Positions 27,643-37,440 are shown, counted from the stretch's first letter. The stretch: 64,000 nucleotides of DNA from Gammaproteobacteria bacterium (GCA_024641475.1 JAHECZ010000003.1:1962-65961), one strand, 5' to 3'. Notes: generated by a model from the letters alone, not told the origin. Translations and numbers: made by a program.

Positions 27643-28267
27643 AACGCACCCCGGTGCCGCCCAGGCCGCAATAGCCGCCGGGATTTTTTGCCAGATATTG
27701 CTGATGATAATCTTCGGCGAAATAGAATTCCGGTGCAGGAATTATCTCGGTGGTGATCATAGTGTGCCCTGCCTGCAATAATGCCTGTTGATAGTGTGTA
27801 CGTGAGGTATCTGCCGCCTGATGTTGTGATTCATCATAATAATAAATCCCGGAACGATACTGTGTACCAGTGTCATTACCCTGCCGCATACCCTGCGTGG
27901 GATTATGTGCCTCCCAGAATGCTTGCAGTACGTGTGTATAACTCACTTGCTGCGGATCAAACACCACCTTGACCACTTCATTATGGCCGGTTTGGCCGCT
28001 GCACACTTCACGATAGGTTGGGTTGGGCGTATAACCGCCGGCATAACCAACTGCCGTGACGAATACCCCGGGTAACTGCCAAAAGCATTTTTCTGCACCC
28101 CAGAAACATCCCATACCGAATAATGCCTGTGCCATGCCGTTGGGATACGGTGGCAATAACGGATGACCATTTACGAAATGTTGATTGGTGACGGGCATGA
28201 TTTCGCTACGACCTGGCAACGCGTCCTGGGCTTGCGGCAGCACCAGCTTTTTATCTTTGGCAAACAT
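27632..28267 (-). CDS. msrA: Peptide methionine-S-sulfoxide reductase MsrA
   Basis: 211 residues, E. coli-length MsrA, reducing methionine-S-sulfoxide in proteins with thioredoxin as donor. Catalytic GCFWGAE at about 52-58, [14 protein letters not shown], and the C-terminal resolving cysteines in [12 protein letters not shown]. The N-terminal extension [12 protein letters not shown] matches the E. coli protein. AAGGGAGAAACCG stands before the ATG. First gene of the overlapping four-gene run. Confidence 0.95.
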   Translation of the reverse strand: MFAKDKKLVLPQAQDALPGRSEIMPVTNQHFVNGHPLLPPYPNGMAQALFGMGCFWGAEKCFWQLPGVFVTAVGYAGGYTPNPTYREVCSGQTGHNEVVKVVFDPQQVSYTHVLQAFWEAHNPTQGMRQGNDTGTQYRSGIYYYDESQHQAADTSRTHYQQALLQAGHTMITTEIIPAPEFYFAEDYHQQYLAKNPGGYCGLGGTGVRCAD

Positions 28268-28432
28268 CGGTTTCTCCCTTGCGGCAAAGCTATATATACC
28301 GCAATTTTAACCGTGTGAGTATCACCATGGCTGGGTTAACCCTCGCAGTACGACCATATATATAGATAAGGGAGATTCCCCTGCAATCATTCAGGGTTGG
28401 ATACGAGTGAACCGGGATTAAACCGGCGATAG

Positions 28433-28675
28433 TTAATGACTTGTGCGCAGACGCATCTGAGCCTTCATCGGGAACGGGATAACTCCCTGGGCGCGGCGCA
28501 GTTCATTCAGATAAAGTTTAGCGGCACGAAATCCCAACCGGAAGGAGCGTCGCAAATGTTCTGCACGGCAAATTTGCTTGCCCCGTAATGCCCACTCAAA
28601 ACCGCGACAGAAATCCGCTTTCTTAAGATATGGCGGGATGCTAATCCCGACTTCCTGTGGAGATGGATAGACCAT
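28433..28675 (-). CDS. Small basic protein, unknown function
   Basis: 80 residues, rich in Arg and Lys, with aromatic-basic helices such as DFCRGFEWALRGKQIC and LRRSFRLGFRAAKLYL and two cysteines. AGGGGG lies five bases before ATG 28675. It looks like a nucleic-acid-binding or ribosome-associated small protein, but this is inference from composition. Lies between msrA and the SHOCT protein gene on the same strand, with 165 bases to msrA. Confidence 0.6.
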   Translation of the reverse strand: MVYPSPQEVGISIPPYLKKADFCRGFEWALRGKQICRAEHLRRSFRLGFRAAKLYLNELRRAQGVIPFPMKAQMRLRTSH

Positions 28676-28758
28676 ACGTACCCCCTGTTGGGGTTGTCTG
28701 CCTATTCCTGATCGTCGGCTGCCTGGTGAGTAACTTTAGTCTTCGATGTGCGATCCGT

Positions 28759-29391
28759 TCACGCAGAGTCAGCCTGCCTGGATTTTTTGTTACTGATTCG
28801 AAACAATCGATCCTTGGCCAGGTCATATTGCGCTTGCTCCAACACACCTTCATTGACCAGACGCCGAATCATGCGTAATTCGCCCGCCATTTGTTGTTCG
28901 GTCTTCAGGCTCCAGTATTGCCGCGCCTTGCTGATGTAACCCTGCAAACTCTGCAGAAAGTCACGGTACTCGCGCACATTCGGTTTGCTCACCAAAATGT
29001 CGAACAGGGCGATATGGGAGTTGCGTGCATAAAATATCCGTTTACGTGAAATGTTCAGGCCAAACAACACCAGGCCAAGTAACATCACAATACTGCTTAG
29101 CGCTATGACTGAAAAATCAATGACATCTGAGCCAAATCCGTAAAACTTATTCGCCAGAAAATACCCGCCGAGCAACACGCCGCCGCTAATGGCTAATACC
29201 ATCCAGCGCCATACAAAATGGATGTGATAACTGCTCTTCTCACCCAGCGCCAGCAAACTGATAGCAACAAGCTGTTGTTTGAACTTCCCCTGCATGCGGA
29301 TACGCAGTTCCTTGCCATCGACGATCACATATTCACGCGTACCGGTGAATCGAGCCTGCTGTATCAAACGTGCGTTAATCTCTGTCGCCAT
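28759..29391 (-). CDS. Membrane protein with SHOCT-like C-terminal domain
   Basis: 210 residues: a soluble N-terminal region, two membrane helices (about 58-78 and 88-110), then a charged region ending with a SHOCT-like segment (RRLVNEGVLEQAQYDLAKDRL, read as NEGVLEQAQYDLAKDRLF). SHOCT regions mediate oligomerisation or membrane contacts. No enzyme motif. AGGTTGGT precedes the ATG. Located 44 bases after the YihY gene, same strand, probably cotranscribed. Confidence 0.72.
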   Translation of the reverse strand: MATEINARLIQQARFTGTREYVIVDGKELRIRMQGKFKQQLVAISLLALGEKSSYHIHFVWRWMVLAISGGVLLGGYFLANKFYGFGSDVIDFSVIALSSIVMLLGLVLFGLNISRKRIFYARNSHIALFDILVSKPNVREYRDFLQSLQGYISKARQYWSLKTEQQMAGELRMIRRLVNEGVLEQAQYDLAKDRLFRISNKKSRQADSA

Positions 29392-29435
29392 ACCAACCTG
29401 TTATTGTTCTATTAACTGTTTACTCGTCGGTGTCA

Positions 29436-30803
29436 TTATCCCGGACTGCGTGACTGTAGCAGGGCTGACTGGGGATCCATGACCAAATCTTTCAGTGTTG
29501 CACTCGTTAATGCTTTTGCAGCCACGTTCTGATAAACGTCGAAATAATGCGCCACTACCGTATCTTTGGGTAACCGTTGCAAATTCAGAATATCATCCTC
29601 CTCGGCCTGGCGCACCGCGTCGATGATGGTCAACAGTGCTAATGTCTCGGGTGCTTGTGCCGGTACATAGCCATGCGGCTCGGTATCGGTCCGCACTAAC
29701 AAATCCCGGTTTTGCAAAATGGTAACTAATGGGTGCAGCAAATCCAGCTCGATATTCAATTGTTGCGACAGTTCAATCAGACGCAGTGGAGGTTGATGAT
29801 CATAAAAACGCCGCGCGGCCTGTGCCATGATCGCCAATGCCAGCCATTCCTTCATACGATTACTTAATTGCAGATTAAGACGTTTGCGAATGCGCTGTTC
29901 GGGATGCTGATAATAGAAGGCGATACTGGCACCAACCAGCAATATCGACCAACTGACATACAACCAAATCATAAAGAAAAACAAGGTGGCGAACGCCGAA
30001 TAAATTTGCGAGTAATTCGCTGTCGCAATGAACCAGGCGAACAGCCAGCCCACGACTTGCCACATCACACCGGCGATGATTGCGCCGACCAGTGCAGAAC
30101 GGAACTGCACACGGGTATTGGGAATAAAGATATAGATTAGTGCAAAAGCCAGCATCACCAGTAAAAAAGGCAGCACGTAACTGACCATATCTGCCAGGAA
30201 GGCAAACACCGCGATATCCACCAGTCGCTGATACAAGGCGGTGTTGGATAATGAAGCGGTCAGGCCCATGGCAGTAAAAACCAGTACCGGCCCGATCAAA
30301 ATCACACTCAGATAATCACTAAAGCGTTGCGCCCAGGAACGCTCCTCACTGACTCGCCAGGTGTGATTAAACGCCTGTTCGATTTTCTGCATCAGTGACA
30401 CCACCGAATACAGCAGCAGAGCCAAACCAAACGATCCCAACAGACCGGAGTTGATGTTATTGACAAACTGGGTGATGGTATGGGATATCTCGACACCGCG
30501 ATCCCCCAGCGGTTCAAGTATATCCAGCAGTAATGGTTCGATTTGGTTATAGACACCAAAACCTTTCAGCACCGAAACACTCACCGCAATGAGTGGCACC
30601 AGCGCCAGTAACGTTGTGTACACCAGGCTCATCGCCTGCATGGTCAATTGACTGTCAAAAAAGACATCGCGCAGGATGAGATAACAGATCCGTAACGTAC
30701 CAACCAGACGCACCTGCCAGCGCGGCATTTTGGACAAATCATTTTCCCAAATCTGCTGCCGCAGGGATTGCCGGATCAAATTGAATTTAGTGAGTTGTAA
30801 CAT
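29436..30803 (-). CDS. YihY/BrkB-family inner membrane protein
   Basis: 455 residues. About six membrane helices in residues 35-280, with the family region MQAMSLVYTTLLALVPLIAV (read as SLVYTTLLALVPLIAVSV) and SEERSWAQRFSDYLSV. The last 150 residues are a soluble domain that looks like a winged-helix (LIELSQQLNIELDLLHPLVTIL, read as LSQQLNIELDLLH), found in the longer members. Family role is not established; the old name ribonuclease BN is a misassignment. AGGA is six bases before ATG 30803. Confidence 0.9.
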   Translation of the reverse strand: MLQLTKFNLIRQSLRQQIWENDLSKMPRWQVRLVGTLRICYLILRDVFFDSQLTMQAMSLVYTTLLALVPLIAVSVSVLKGFGVYNQIEPLLLDILEPLGDRGVEISHTITQFVNNINSGLLGSFGLALLLYSVVSLMQKIEQAFNHTWRVSEERSWAQRFSDYLSVILIGPVLVFTAMGLTASLSNTALYQRLVDIAVFAFLADMVSYVLPFLLVMLAFALIYIFIPNTRVQFRSALVGAIIAGVMWQVVGWLFAWFIATANYSQIYSAFATLFFFMIWLYVSWSILLVGASIAFYYQHPEQRIRKRLNLQLSNRMKEWLALAIMAQAARRFYDHQPPLRLIELSQQLNIELDLLHPLVTILQNRDLLVRTDTEPHGYVPAQAPETLALLTIIDAVRQAEEDDILNLQRLPKDTVVAHYFDVYQNVAAKALTSATLKDLVMDPQSALLQSRSPG

Positions 30804-30943
30804 GCCTTTTTCCTGTATCGCCGAAGTATAGTGCCAGAAAATTCATTGAGATAGTAAACACTCATGGATTTCGTGATACAGGCACGCCTACGGCTCAAGC
30901 AATGACAGCAAGCTGGTGAACAGCCTGCAAGTCACCGGCTGGT

Positions 30944-30972
30944 CTGTCACTGCTTATTCGACGTGTTATACT
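30944..30972 (+). promoter_or_regulatory. Putative sigma70 promoter of slyD
   Basis: CTGTCA (30944-30949), 17 bases, TATACT (30967-30972), giving four and five consensus matches. It lies about 50 bases upstream of the slyD ATG at 31021. Confidence 0.5.
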
Positions 30973-31020
30973 TGGTGCCGCAAATTCGTCCATTCCCTTA
31001 ACCAACCCCAGGAAGAAAAC

Positions 31021-31503
31021 ATGAAAATTGCCGACAAGACCGTGGTGGCCTTGGATTACACGCTTACCGACAGCCAGGGCCAGATCCTCGATCAGTCCGC
31101 CGCAGGCCAATTTGCCTATTTGCATGGCGCCAACAACATCATCCCGGGCCTGGAAAATGCCCTGCTCGGTAAACAATCCGGCGACAAGCTGCAAGTCGTC
31201 GTCAGTCCGGCGGACGGTTACGGCGAACGTAATGATGAGCTCACCCAGGTGGTGCCGATCGACATGTTTGACTCACCCGAAGATATTGAAGTTGGCCAAA
31301 AATTTCATGCCCAGGCCACCCATGGCGAACCGATTGTCGTCACCATCATCGCCGTCGAAGATGGCAATGTCACTATTGATGGCAACCACCCGTTAGCCGG
31401 CATGGATTTACATTTTAACGTCACAGTTATCGATGTACGTGATGCCACCAGTGAAGAACTGGATCATGGACATGTGCATATGCCCGGGCATCATCACCAT
31501 TAA
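31021..31503 (+). CDS. slyD: FKBP-type peptidyl-prolyl isomerase SlyD
   Basis: 160 residues aligning with E. coli SlyD through FKBP and insert-in-flap domains: ALDYTLTDSQGQILD, YLHGANNIIPGLENAL, ADGYGERNDELTQVVP, DGNHPLAGMDLHFNV and EELDHGHVHMPG. SlyD is a cytoplasmic isomerase/chaperone that also binds nickel through its His-rich tail; here the tail is cut to HGHVHMPGHHHH, much shorter than in E. coli. AGGAAGAAAAC precedes the ATG, and a frame extension upstream is not needed. Confidence 0.93.
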   Translation: MKIADKTVVALDYTLTDSQGQILDQSAAGQFAYLHGANNIIPGLENALLGKQSGDKLQVVVSPADGYGERNDELTQVVPIDMFDSPEDIEVGQKFHAQATHGEPIVVTIIAVEDGNVTIDGNHPLAGMDLHFNVTVIDVRDATSEELDHGHVHMPGHHHH

Positions 31504-31511
31504 GGCAATAC

Positions 31512-31537
31512 ACGGCGTGGTGAGTTCATCACGCCGT
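31512..31537. terminator. GC-rich hairpin between slyD and a convergent glutaredoxin gene
   Basis: ACGGCGTGGTGA (31512-31523) pairs with TCATCACGCCGT (31526-31537), with one G-T pair and a very short loop. It starts nine bases after the slyD stop, and the opposite gene ends at 31544. There is no T run on either side, so it is terminator-like rather than a textbook one. Confidence 0.5.
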
Positions 31538-31543
31538 CGTCCG

Positions 31544-31906
31544 TCAAGGCATTAAATGGTACTCGCGCAAGGTGAAATGTAATTTACTTTCGTTATAGCC
31601 ACTGATGCGCGTTTCACCGATCACGATCAACGGCACTCCATCACCCCCCAGATTACGATACGTCGCAGCATTCTCAGCGGAAACCTCGATATCGTATTCA
31701 CAGTACGCAATTTTATTGTCGTCAAAATATTGCCGGGCTTTGCCGCAATAGTGACACCAGCGGGTACCAAACATCACCACTTGCTGTTCATGCTGGGCAA
31801 AAGGTTGTGTGCAATGCACCGGTTTGACCTGGCTGCTAAACAGCATTACCAGGATGATCCCGGTAAAAACCACGCCCATCAGTGTATACGGTGATGTTAA
31901 GCGCAT
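31544..31906 (-). CDS. Membrane-anchored or exported glutaredoxin-family protein
   Basis: 120 residues from ATG 31906. One N-terminal hydrophobic segment (about 7-25) and a glutaredoxin-like domain with active site WCHYC in MFGTRWCHYCGKAR and GGDGVPLIVIGE holding the cis-proline. The anchor suggests the domain faces the periplasm. Upstream in-frame ATGs (31981) would add 25 residues and a second hydrophobic stretch; the shorter start gives a cleaner signal-anchor. Convergent with slyD. Confidence 0.82.
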   Translation of the reverse strand: MRLTSPYTLMGVVFTGIILVMLFSSQVKPVHCTQPFAQHEQQVVMFGTRWCHYCGKARQYFDDNKIAYCEYDIEVSAENAATYRNLGGDGVPLIVIGETRISGYNESKLHFTLREYHLMP

Positions 31907-32049
31907 TTTTGCTAAACTCCTTAATACCGGCACAACATTGGCCGCTAACATTAGCATAGTGGCATACCGCATGCATGCCATTAGACAGGTTCACCGTATC
32001 TGACGGCTGTTTATCGATACTGGTAAATATCCGTCCCAAGGAGGTTGTG

Positions 32050-32274
32050 ATGAAAGACATACCCCTGCAGTTGATGACGGTAATAATGGACGACGGCCAG
32101 CAAGGCATTTTCATCGGCGTGCCGATGGTTGCTGAAGCACCGCCACAAAGCAGTAACCACATCAGCGAGATCTGGTTTTCGGATGTTCGCGAAATCCCCA
32201 ACTCGTTGACGGTATCGGTTCTGATGGAGATGGTGCAGGCACAATTGTGCCAGACTCAGGGCAAGGTGCATTGA
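32050..32274 (+). CDS. Small conserved protein, unknown function
   Basis: 74 residues from ATG 32050, which has a strong ribosome site (AAGGAGG, seven bases upstream). Soluble and slightly acidic, with segments IMDDGQQGIFIGVPMVAE and HISEIWFSDV. No family recognised. The frame opens earlier at 31975, but that start lacks a ribosome site and overlaps the divergent gene. Stands alone before hrpA. Confidence 0.68.
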   Translation: MKDIPLQLMTVIMDDGQQGIFIGVPMVAEAPPQSSNHISEIWFSDVREIPNSLTVSVLMEMVQAQLCQTQGKVH

Positions 32275-32285
32275 ACACCCCCTGA

Positions 32286-32304
32286 CATCACCAACGTGGT
32301 GATG
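32286..32304. terminator. Hairpin between the 74-aa gene and hrpA
   Basis: CATCACC (32286-32292) pairs exactly with GGTGATG (32298-32304) around a five-base loop, starting 11 bases after the stop at 32274. No T run follows, so it may be a weak terminator or simply part of the hrpA leader. Confidence 0.35.
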
Positions 32305-32364
32305 CCGACATGAATCTGCCAGGCCGCTGCGTTACAATGGCGGTTTTAGCAGCCAGTGTTGGGA

Positions 32365-35300
32365 ATGACCGATCCACTCTCTTTTGATGCGCTGATCGCG
32401 CAACTTGATTCTGTCACGAGTTGGGATCGGGCCGGATTATTACGCCGCTTGCGACGTTGGCAACATGGCGGCGGTAAAGATCGCAACAGCCTCGAACACC
32501 TCGCGCAGGACATTGCTGCTGCCACTACGCAATTACAGCTGCGTCAACAAAACCTGCCAACGCCACAATACGATTCCAGCTTGCCGATTCTTGAACGGCG
32601 TGAAGAAATTCTTGGCCTGCTCGGCAAACACCAGGTCATGATTCTGTGTGGTGAAACCGGCTCGGGTAAATCCACGCAATTACCGAAGTTGTGTCTGGAG
32701 TTGGGACGTGGCGTCAAAGGACTGATTGGTCATACACAGCCACGCCGTCTGGCGGCACGCAGCATTGCCGAACGCCTGTCGCAGGAATTACACAGCCCTC
32801 TGGGACAACAGGTAGGTTATAAAGTCCGTTTCAAGGATCACGTCAGTCCCAATAGTTACGTCAAAGTCATGACCGACGGTATTCTGCTGGCAGAAACCCA
32901 GACCGATCGTCTGCTGCACCATTACGACACCGTGATCATCGATGAAGCACACGAGCGCAGTCTCAATATCGATTTTCTGTTGGGCTATCTCAAACACATT
33001 CTGCCGCGACGGCCGGACCTTAAATTGATCATTACTTCCGCAACAATTGATCCGCAACGTTTTTCACGGTTCTTTAGCGATGCGCCGATCATGGAAGTAT
33101 CCGGGCGCAGTTATCCGGTGGAGATCCGCTATCGTCCTATCACTGCCAGCGATACGGAAACCAAACTGGATGTGCCGCAATCGATAGCACAGGCTATCGA
33201 TGAATTGCATCAGGCCGGAACCGGTGATGTTCTGGTATTTTTACCAGGGGAACGCGATATCCGCGAGACCGCAGAAACCTTACGCAAACACCATCCGCCA
33301 CAGTGTGAAATTTTACCGTTATATGCACGACTGAGCATTGCCGATCAGCAACGCATTTTTGCTCCGCACAGTGGTACGCGCATCGTGCTGGCAACCAATG
33401 TCGCCGAGACGTCGATCACGGTACCCGGCATCCGCTATGTGGTGGATGCCGGTCTGGCACGCCTGAGTCGGTATAGTTATCGCAATAAAATTCAACGCTT
33501 GCCAGTGGAAAAAATTGCCCAGGCGAATGCCCAACAACGTGCCGGGCGCTGTGGGCGCGTCAGTGCCGGTATTTGCATTCGTCTCTATGATGAAATGGAT
33601 TTTGCCGCCCGGCCTGCGTTTACCGATCCGGAAATTCTGCGCACCAATCTCGCCAGTGTGATCCTGCAATTACACAGCCTGCAATTAGGTTCAATCGAAC
33701 GCTTTGAATTCCTGGATCGGCCAGAGGATAAATCCATTCGCGATGGTTATCGTGTCCTGGAAGAAATCGGTGCCATGCAGGCGCAACGTTTAACTGCCAT
33801 CGGCAAACAGTTGGCCCGCCTGCCGCTGGATCCACGCCTGGGACGCATCCTTGTCGCGGCACGTCAGTATCAATGTCTCAGCGAAGCATTGATCATCGTC
33901 AGTGCCTTGAGTGTCCCCGACCCGCGCGAACGTCCCCATGACAAACAGCAACGTGCGCAATTAGCTCATGCCCAATTTACCGATGAACAATCTGATTTTG
34001 TCGGATTACTGAAGTTATGGCAGTTCTATACCGAGCAACGTCAGCATCTGTCGAAAAACAAATTACGCAAACTATGCACAGAAAATTTTCTGTCCGCCAG
34101 TCGCATGGCCGAGTGGCGTGACATCTATGTGCAATTACATGGAGTACTCCGCGAACAAGGTGCACAATTCAATCAACAACCTGCCGATTATGCCAATATG
34201 CATAAAGCCCTGCTCAGTGGCATGGCCAGTCAAATCGGTATGCGCGATGAAACCCGAACCTATCAGGGACCGCGCGGTATTAAATTCCAGATATTCCCCG
34301 GCTCGGCCCTGGCGAAAAAAGGCCCGAAGTGGCTCATGGCCGGCGCCATGGTTGAAACCAGCCAGTTATTCGCGCATCAAGTCGCCGCGATTGAACCCGA
34401 ATGGGTCGAAGAAGTTGCCGCCAATGTAATTAAGCATCACTATTTTGATCCGCGCTGGCATGCGAGCACCGCACAGGTTGGTGGATATGAAACTACCAGT
34501 CTCTATGGGCTGGTACTATGTGCGAAACGTCGCATTAACTACGGACCTCACGAACCCGAACTGGCGCGCGAAATTTTTATCCGTGAAGCGCTGGTGGAAG
34601 GTAACTTTAAAACACGCGCAGCGTTCCTTGGTCACAACCAGCAACTTATTGCTGATATTCATAAACTCGAACATAAAAGTCGACGACCGGATATTTTGGT
34701 CGACGCAACCGTATTGTATGGTTTTTATGACAGGCAAATTCCAGCCGGAATATATTCAGGTCCGCATTTTGAAAGCTGGTATAACACTGCCGTACAACAA
34801 ACACCACGGCTATTATTCCTGACTAACGACGACATCATGCAACATGATGCGCAATCCGCAGGGGTCGATCAGTTTCCGGATAGCATAAGGATTCATGATC
34901 TGCGTATCCCGCTGAGTTACCATCTGGCGCCTGGCGAAACCGACGATGGTGTAACCGCGCGTATTCCATTAACTATTCTCAGCAGCGTGCAGGAATCCGC
35001 GTTTAGCTGGCTGGTACCCGGATTGCGCCATGAAAAGCTGGTTGCCTTGATTAAATCCTTACCCAAAGCATTACGCAAAAATTTTGTGCCGGCACCCGAA
35101 TATGCCCGTGCTGCACTGGATGAATTAAAACCCGGCGATCAATCCTTCCTGCAGGCAACCGCCAAAGAACTGCAGCGTATCAGTGGCGTCCCTGTCGATG
35201 CGTCACAATGGGATGAAACCGCTTTACCTTTGCATTTACAAATGCGTTTTGTAATTGTAGATAAAAATGATAAACCGCTGGCAGATGGCCGCAACCTCAA

Positions 35301-36234
35301 GCAATTAAAATCCCGGCTCGCCATTAAAACCCAACACACCTTCGATACGCAGGTACGTTGGCCACTGCCACAAGGTGAACATAGCGACTGGCCAATTGAC
35401 GCAATTCCAACCGAGCTTGTTCACCAGCAGAATGGCCTGATAATAAAAGGCTATCCGGCACTGGTTGCAGAGCATGAGCGACTTGGATTAAAAGTTTTTC
35501 CTGATCCCACCCAAGCCATTGCAGCCCATCGCAGCGGTTTGCTGCTACTGCTACACATACGGCTTGGCAAGGAACTCAAGTACCTGGGCAAAAATCTCCC
35601 GCACTTGCAACAAAGCTGCATGTGCCTCGTGCCACGCCTGGACTGTGCGAGCATAACAACCGATATTCTTGATACGGCACTCCAGCAGGTTTTTCTGGAT
35701 CGGCCTGGCTTAAATTATTATCTGCGCAGTGACTTTGAAAAAGCGCTAGCCCAGGGACGCGGTGAATTTGTCAGCATCGCGAATCAAATAGCCGAACAGT
35801 TGTCACGTGTGGCAACAGCGTATCAGCAAGTACGACAACTGCTGAACAAACCGGCATTGGCAATATTGCGTGAGGATATTGAGCAGCAGCTAACCATGCT
35901 GATCTATCCGGGCTTTATTCATGCCACTCCCTTGCCATGGCGCGATTACTTGCCGCGTTACCTCAAAGGAATTCAGCTGCGGCTCGACAAAGCCTTGCAT
36001 GATGTACGCCGTGACCAATTAAAATTTAATGAACTACAACCACACTGGCAACGTTATGCGCAATATCAGATCCAGGCTGAGAAACAGATAACCAGTGATG
36101 CAGAATTACAAACCTATCACTGGATGTTGGAGGAATTCCGCATTCTGTTATTCGCACAGGAACTCAAGGCCGCTATCAAGATCTCCGCCCAACGCCTGGA
36201 AGAACAATGGCGGAAAATCCCTGCCCGCAACTGA
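32365..36234 (+). CDS. hrpA: ATP-dependent RNA helicase HrpA (DEAH box)
   Basis: 1289 residues, full length for HrpA (E. coli 1300). Walker A GETGSGKST near 96-104, DEAH at about 193, SAT motif in ITSATIDP, QRAGRCGRV in motif VI, then the HrpA-specific C-terminal domains (DUF3418-like end). HrpA unwinds RNA and in E. coli rescues stalled ribosomes. The frame can also start at GTG 32356, three codons upstream. Ends four bases before the convergent proline-rich membrane protein gene. Confidence 0.95.
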   Translation: MTDPLSFDALIAQLDSVTSWDRAGLLRRLRRWQHGGGKDRNSLEHLAQDIAAATTQLQLRQQNLPTPQYDSSLPILERREEILGLLGKHQVMILCGETGSGKSTQLPKLCLELGRGVKGLIGHTQPRRLAARSIAERLSQELHSPLGQQVGYKVRFKDHVSPNSYVKVMTDGILLAETQTDRLLHHYDTVIIDEAHERSLNIDFLLGYLKHILPRRPDLKLIITSATIDPQRFSRFFSDAPIMEVSGRSYPVEIRYRPITASDTETKLDVPQSIAQAIDELHQAGTGDVLVFLPGERDIRETAETLRKHHPPQCEILPLYARLSIADQQRIFAPHSGTRIVLATNVAETSITVPGIRYVVDAGLARLSRYSYRNKIQRLPVEKIAQANAQQRAGRCGRVSAGICIRLYDEMDFAARPAFTDPEILRTNLASVILQLHSLQLGSIERFEFLDRPEDKSIRDGYRVLEEIGAMQAQRLTAIGKQLARLPLDPRLGRILVAARQYQCLSEALIIVSALSVPDPRERPHDKQQRAQLAHAQFTDEQSDFVGLLKLWQFYTEQRQHLSKNKLRKLCTENFLSASRMAEWRDIYVQLHGVLREQGAQFNQQPADYANMHKALLSGMASQIGMRDETRTYQGPRGIKFQIFPGSALAKKGPKWLMAGAMVETSQLFAHQVAAIEPEWVEEVAANVIKHHYFDPRWHASTAQVGGYETTSLYGLVLCAKRRINYGPHEPELAREIFIREALVEGNFKTRAAFLGHNQQLIADIHKLEHKSRRPDILVDATVLYGFYDRQIPAGIYSGPHFESWYNTAVQQTPRLLFLTNDDIMQHDAQSAGVDQFPDSIRIHDLRIPLSYHLAPGETDDGVTARIPLTILSSVQESAFSWLVPGLRHEKLVALIKSLPKALRKNFVPAPEYARAALDELKPGDQSFLQATAKELQRISGVPVDASQWDETALPLHLQMRFVIVDKNDKPLADGRNLKQLKSRLAIKTQHTFDTQVRWPLPQGEHSDWPIDAIPTELVHQQNGLIIKGYPALVAEHERLGLKVFPDPTQAIAAHRSGLLLLLHIRLGKELKYLGKNLPHLQQSCMCLVPRLDCASITTDILDTALQQVFLDRPGLNYYLRSDFEKALAQGRGEFVSIANQIAEQLSRVATAYQQVRQLLNKPALAILREDIEQQLTMLIYPGFIHATPLPWRDYLPRYLKGIQLRLDKALHDVRRDQLKFNELQPHWQRYAQYQIQAEKQITSDAELQTYHWMLEEFRILLFAQELKAAIKISAQRLEEQWRKIPARN

Positions 36235-36238
36235 CTGA

Positions 36239-37072
36239 CTACTCATCTTTTGGAATTTCCTTCAGCACCTGGATTTTCTTGATTTGGCTGCGATTCACCG
36301 AATAGGAAGTCGAGCCCTTCTCACGCCACTTGCGCTCCAGTGTCAGCGTTGTATTCGTGACTTTTTTCAGCAAGCCACGCCGTTCAACCTTGTTATTCAG
36401 CGTTACAATCAAATACCGATTCAGATATTTACCAACCCGTGACGGCTTGATCGTTTCAGTCAGCTTTGGCGGTTCGACCTTCTTCACCTGTAATGGATCT
36501 TCCTGAACCTGTGAATGCTTGGCAGGGAAGTTGGCCATGGGATCCTTATTTATTTTCTTTGCGGGCACGGCATCACTCTTTGGCGCAATGTCCGTTACTG
36601 GTGCTGGCGTGGCCGTTTTGGCTGCGGGCGCAGGCAAGTTCACCTGGACTGGTGGCTGGTTGCCAGGTGCTGTTGAGGTTGCTGGTGCACCCGGTTGTTG
36701 CGTCACAGGGAACGTCGGCGCCACGGTGGGGGCGGGCAAACCATTTTGCGGTGCGGCCGCAGGAACAGGACCGGAATTCGCATCAGGCACAGTGGATTGC
36801 GATGATACGCATATCGCAGTGCGTTCACACACATCCTGCCACTCTTTTGGCGTAATCATGACAAAGGCAACGATGACAAATGCGATTGAGCCCAGATACA
36901 GCAAAAATGGCAATTTGGCATCACGAAAATTGGTAATACCGTAGGCAAATGCTGTGAGCGGTGAAAATAACAAAACCAGAATGCCCCACACAACGCTGCG
37001 GGTGAAGGCTGATACAATCAGCCAGAGATTCAGCAACACATGAATCAACAATGCCAACAAAAATAATCCCAT
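36239..37072 (-). CDS. Membrane protein with Pro/Ala-rich linker and C-terminal basic domain
   Basis: 277 residues. Three or four membrane helices in the first 75 residues (MGLFLLALLIHVLLNLWLIV start), a low-complexity Pro/Ala/Thr region from about 90 to 190, and a basic C-terminal domain (about 200-277: KYLNRYLIVTLNNKVERRG, TNTTLTLERKWREKG) rich in beta-forming residues. No known family; the end could bind an envelope polymer or nucleic acid. Convergent with hrpA and upstream of a rhodanese remnant. Confidence 0.7.
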   Translation of the reverse strand: MGLFLLALLIHVLLNLWLIVSAFTRSVVWGILVLLFSPLTAFAYGITNFRDAKLPFLLYLGSIAFVIVAFVMITPKEWQDVCERTAICVSSQSTVPDANSGPVPAAAPQNGLPAPTVAPTFPVTQQPGAPATSTAPGNQPPVQVNLPAPAAKTATPAPVTDIAPKSDAVPAKKINKDPMANFPAKHSQVQEDPLQVKKVEPPKLTETIKPSRVGKYLNRYLIVTLNNKVERRGLLKKVTNTTLTLERKWREKGSTSYSVNRSQIKKIQVLKEIPKDE

Positions 37073-37122
37073 AGCGCCGCCTCAGGTTCGGGGTTGTTAT
37101 CGTCTTCGACAAGATCAAATCT

Positions 37123-37440
37123 TATTCTACAAGGTTTATAGGTAATAGCAAAAATGTCGCCTGCCCGCAATGCGTTACACGGGTACTATCTCGCAAAACA
37201 AACGGGGCGGCGAAGTGATTGCGCGCACCACTATTGCAAAACAATAAAGCAGCTGCCCTGCTTGAACTGTTCCAGATGCGGCAGTCATTCTTCCAACGGC
37301 AAACTCACTGCACCTGGCAAACTCTCGCGCACAAGCTCATGTTGACTGCGCACATCCACTAATATAGCTGCGGACGTAAACAGGGGTTTGGCCTGTTCCT
37401 GTTCCGCACCGGCCGTTACCTGCCACTTACCGACTAAAGG
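37123..37440 (-). pseudogene. Decayed rhodanese-domain gene
   Basis: The minus strand from 37440 reads PLVGKWQVTAG, then ILVDVRSQHEL and SLPGAVSLPLEE, the usual rhodanese VDVR and PG(A)xxxP signatures, followed by an in-frame TGA (37285-37287). After the stop the reading continues LPHLEQFKQGSCFIV, then needs a one-base frame change to give FCNSGARNHFAAPFVL, where CNSGAR matches the CxxGxR active-site loop. Upstream the frame meets TAG (37441-37443) and there is no start codon. At least three lesions, so it is non-functional. A sulfurtransferase ancestor is inferred. The remainder of the gap to 37563 holds nothing I recognise. Confidence 0.7.
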
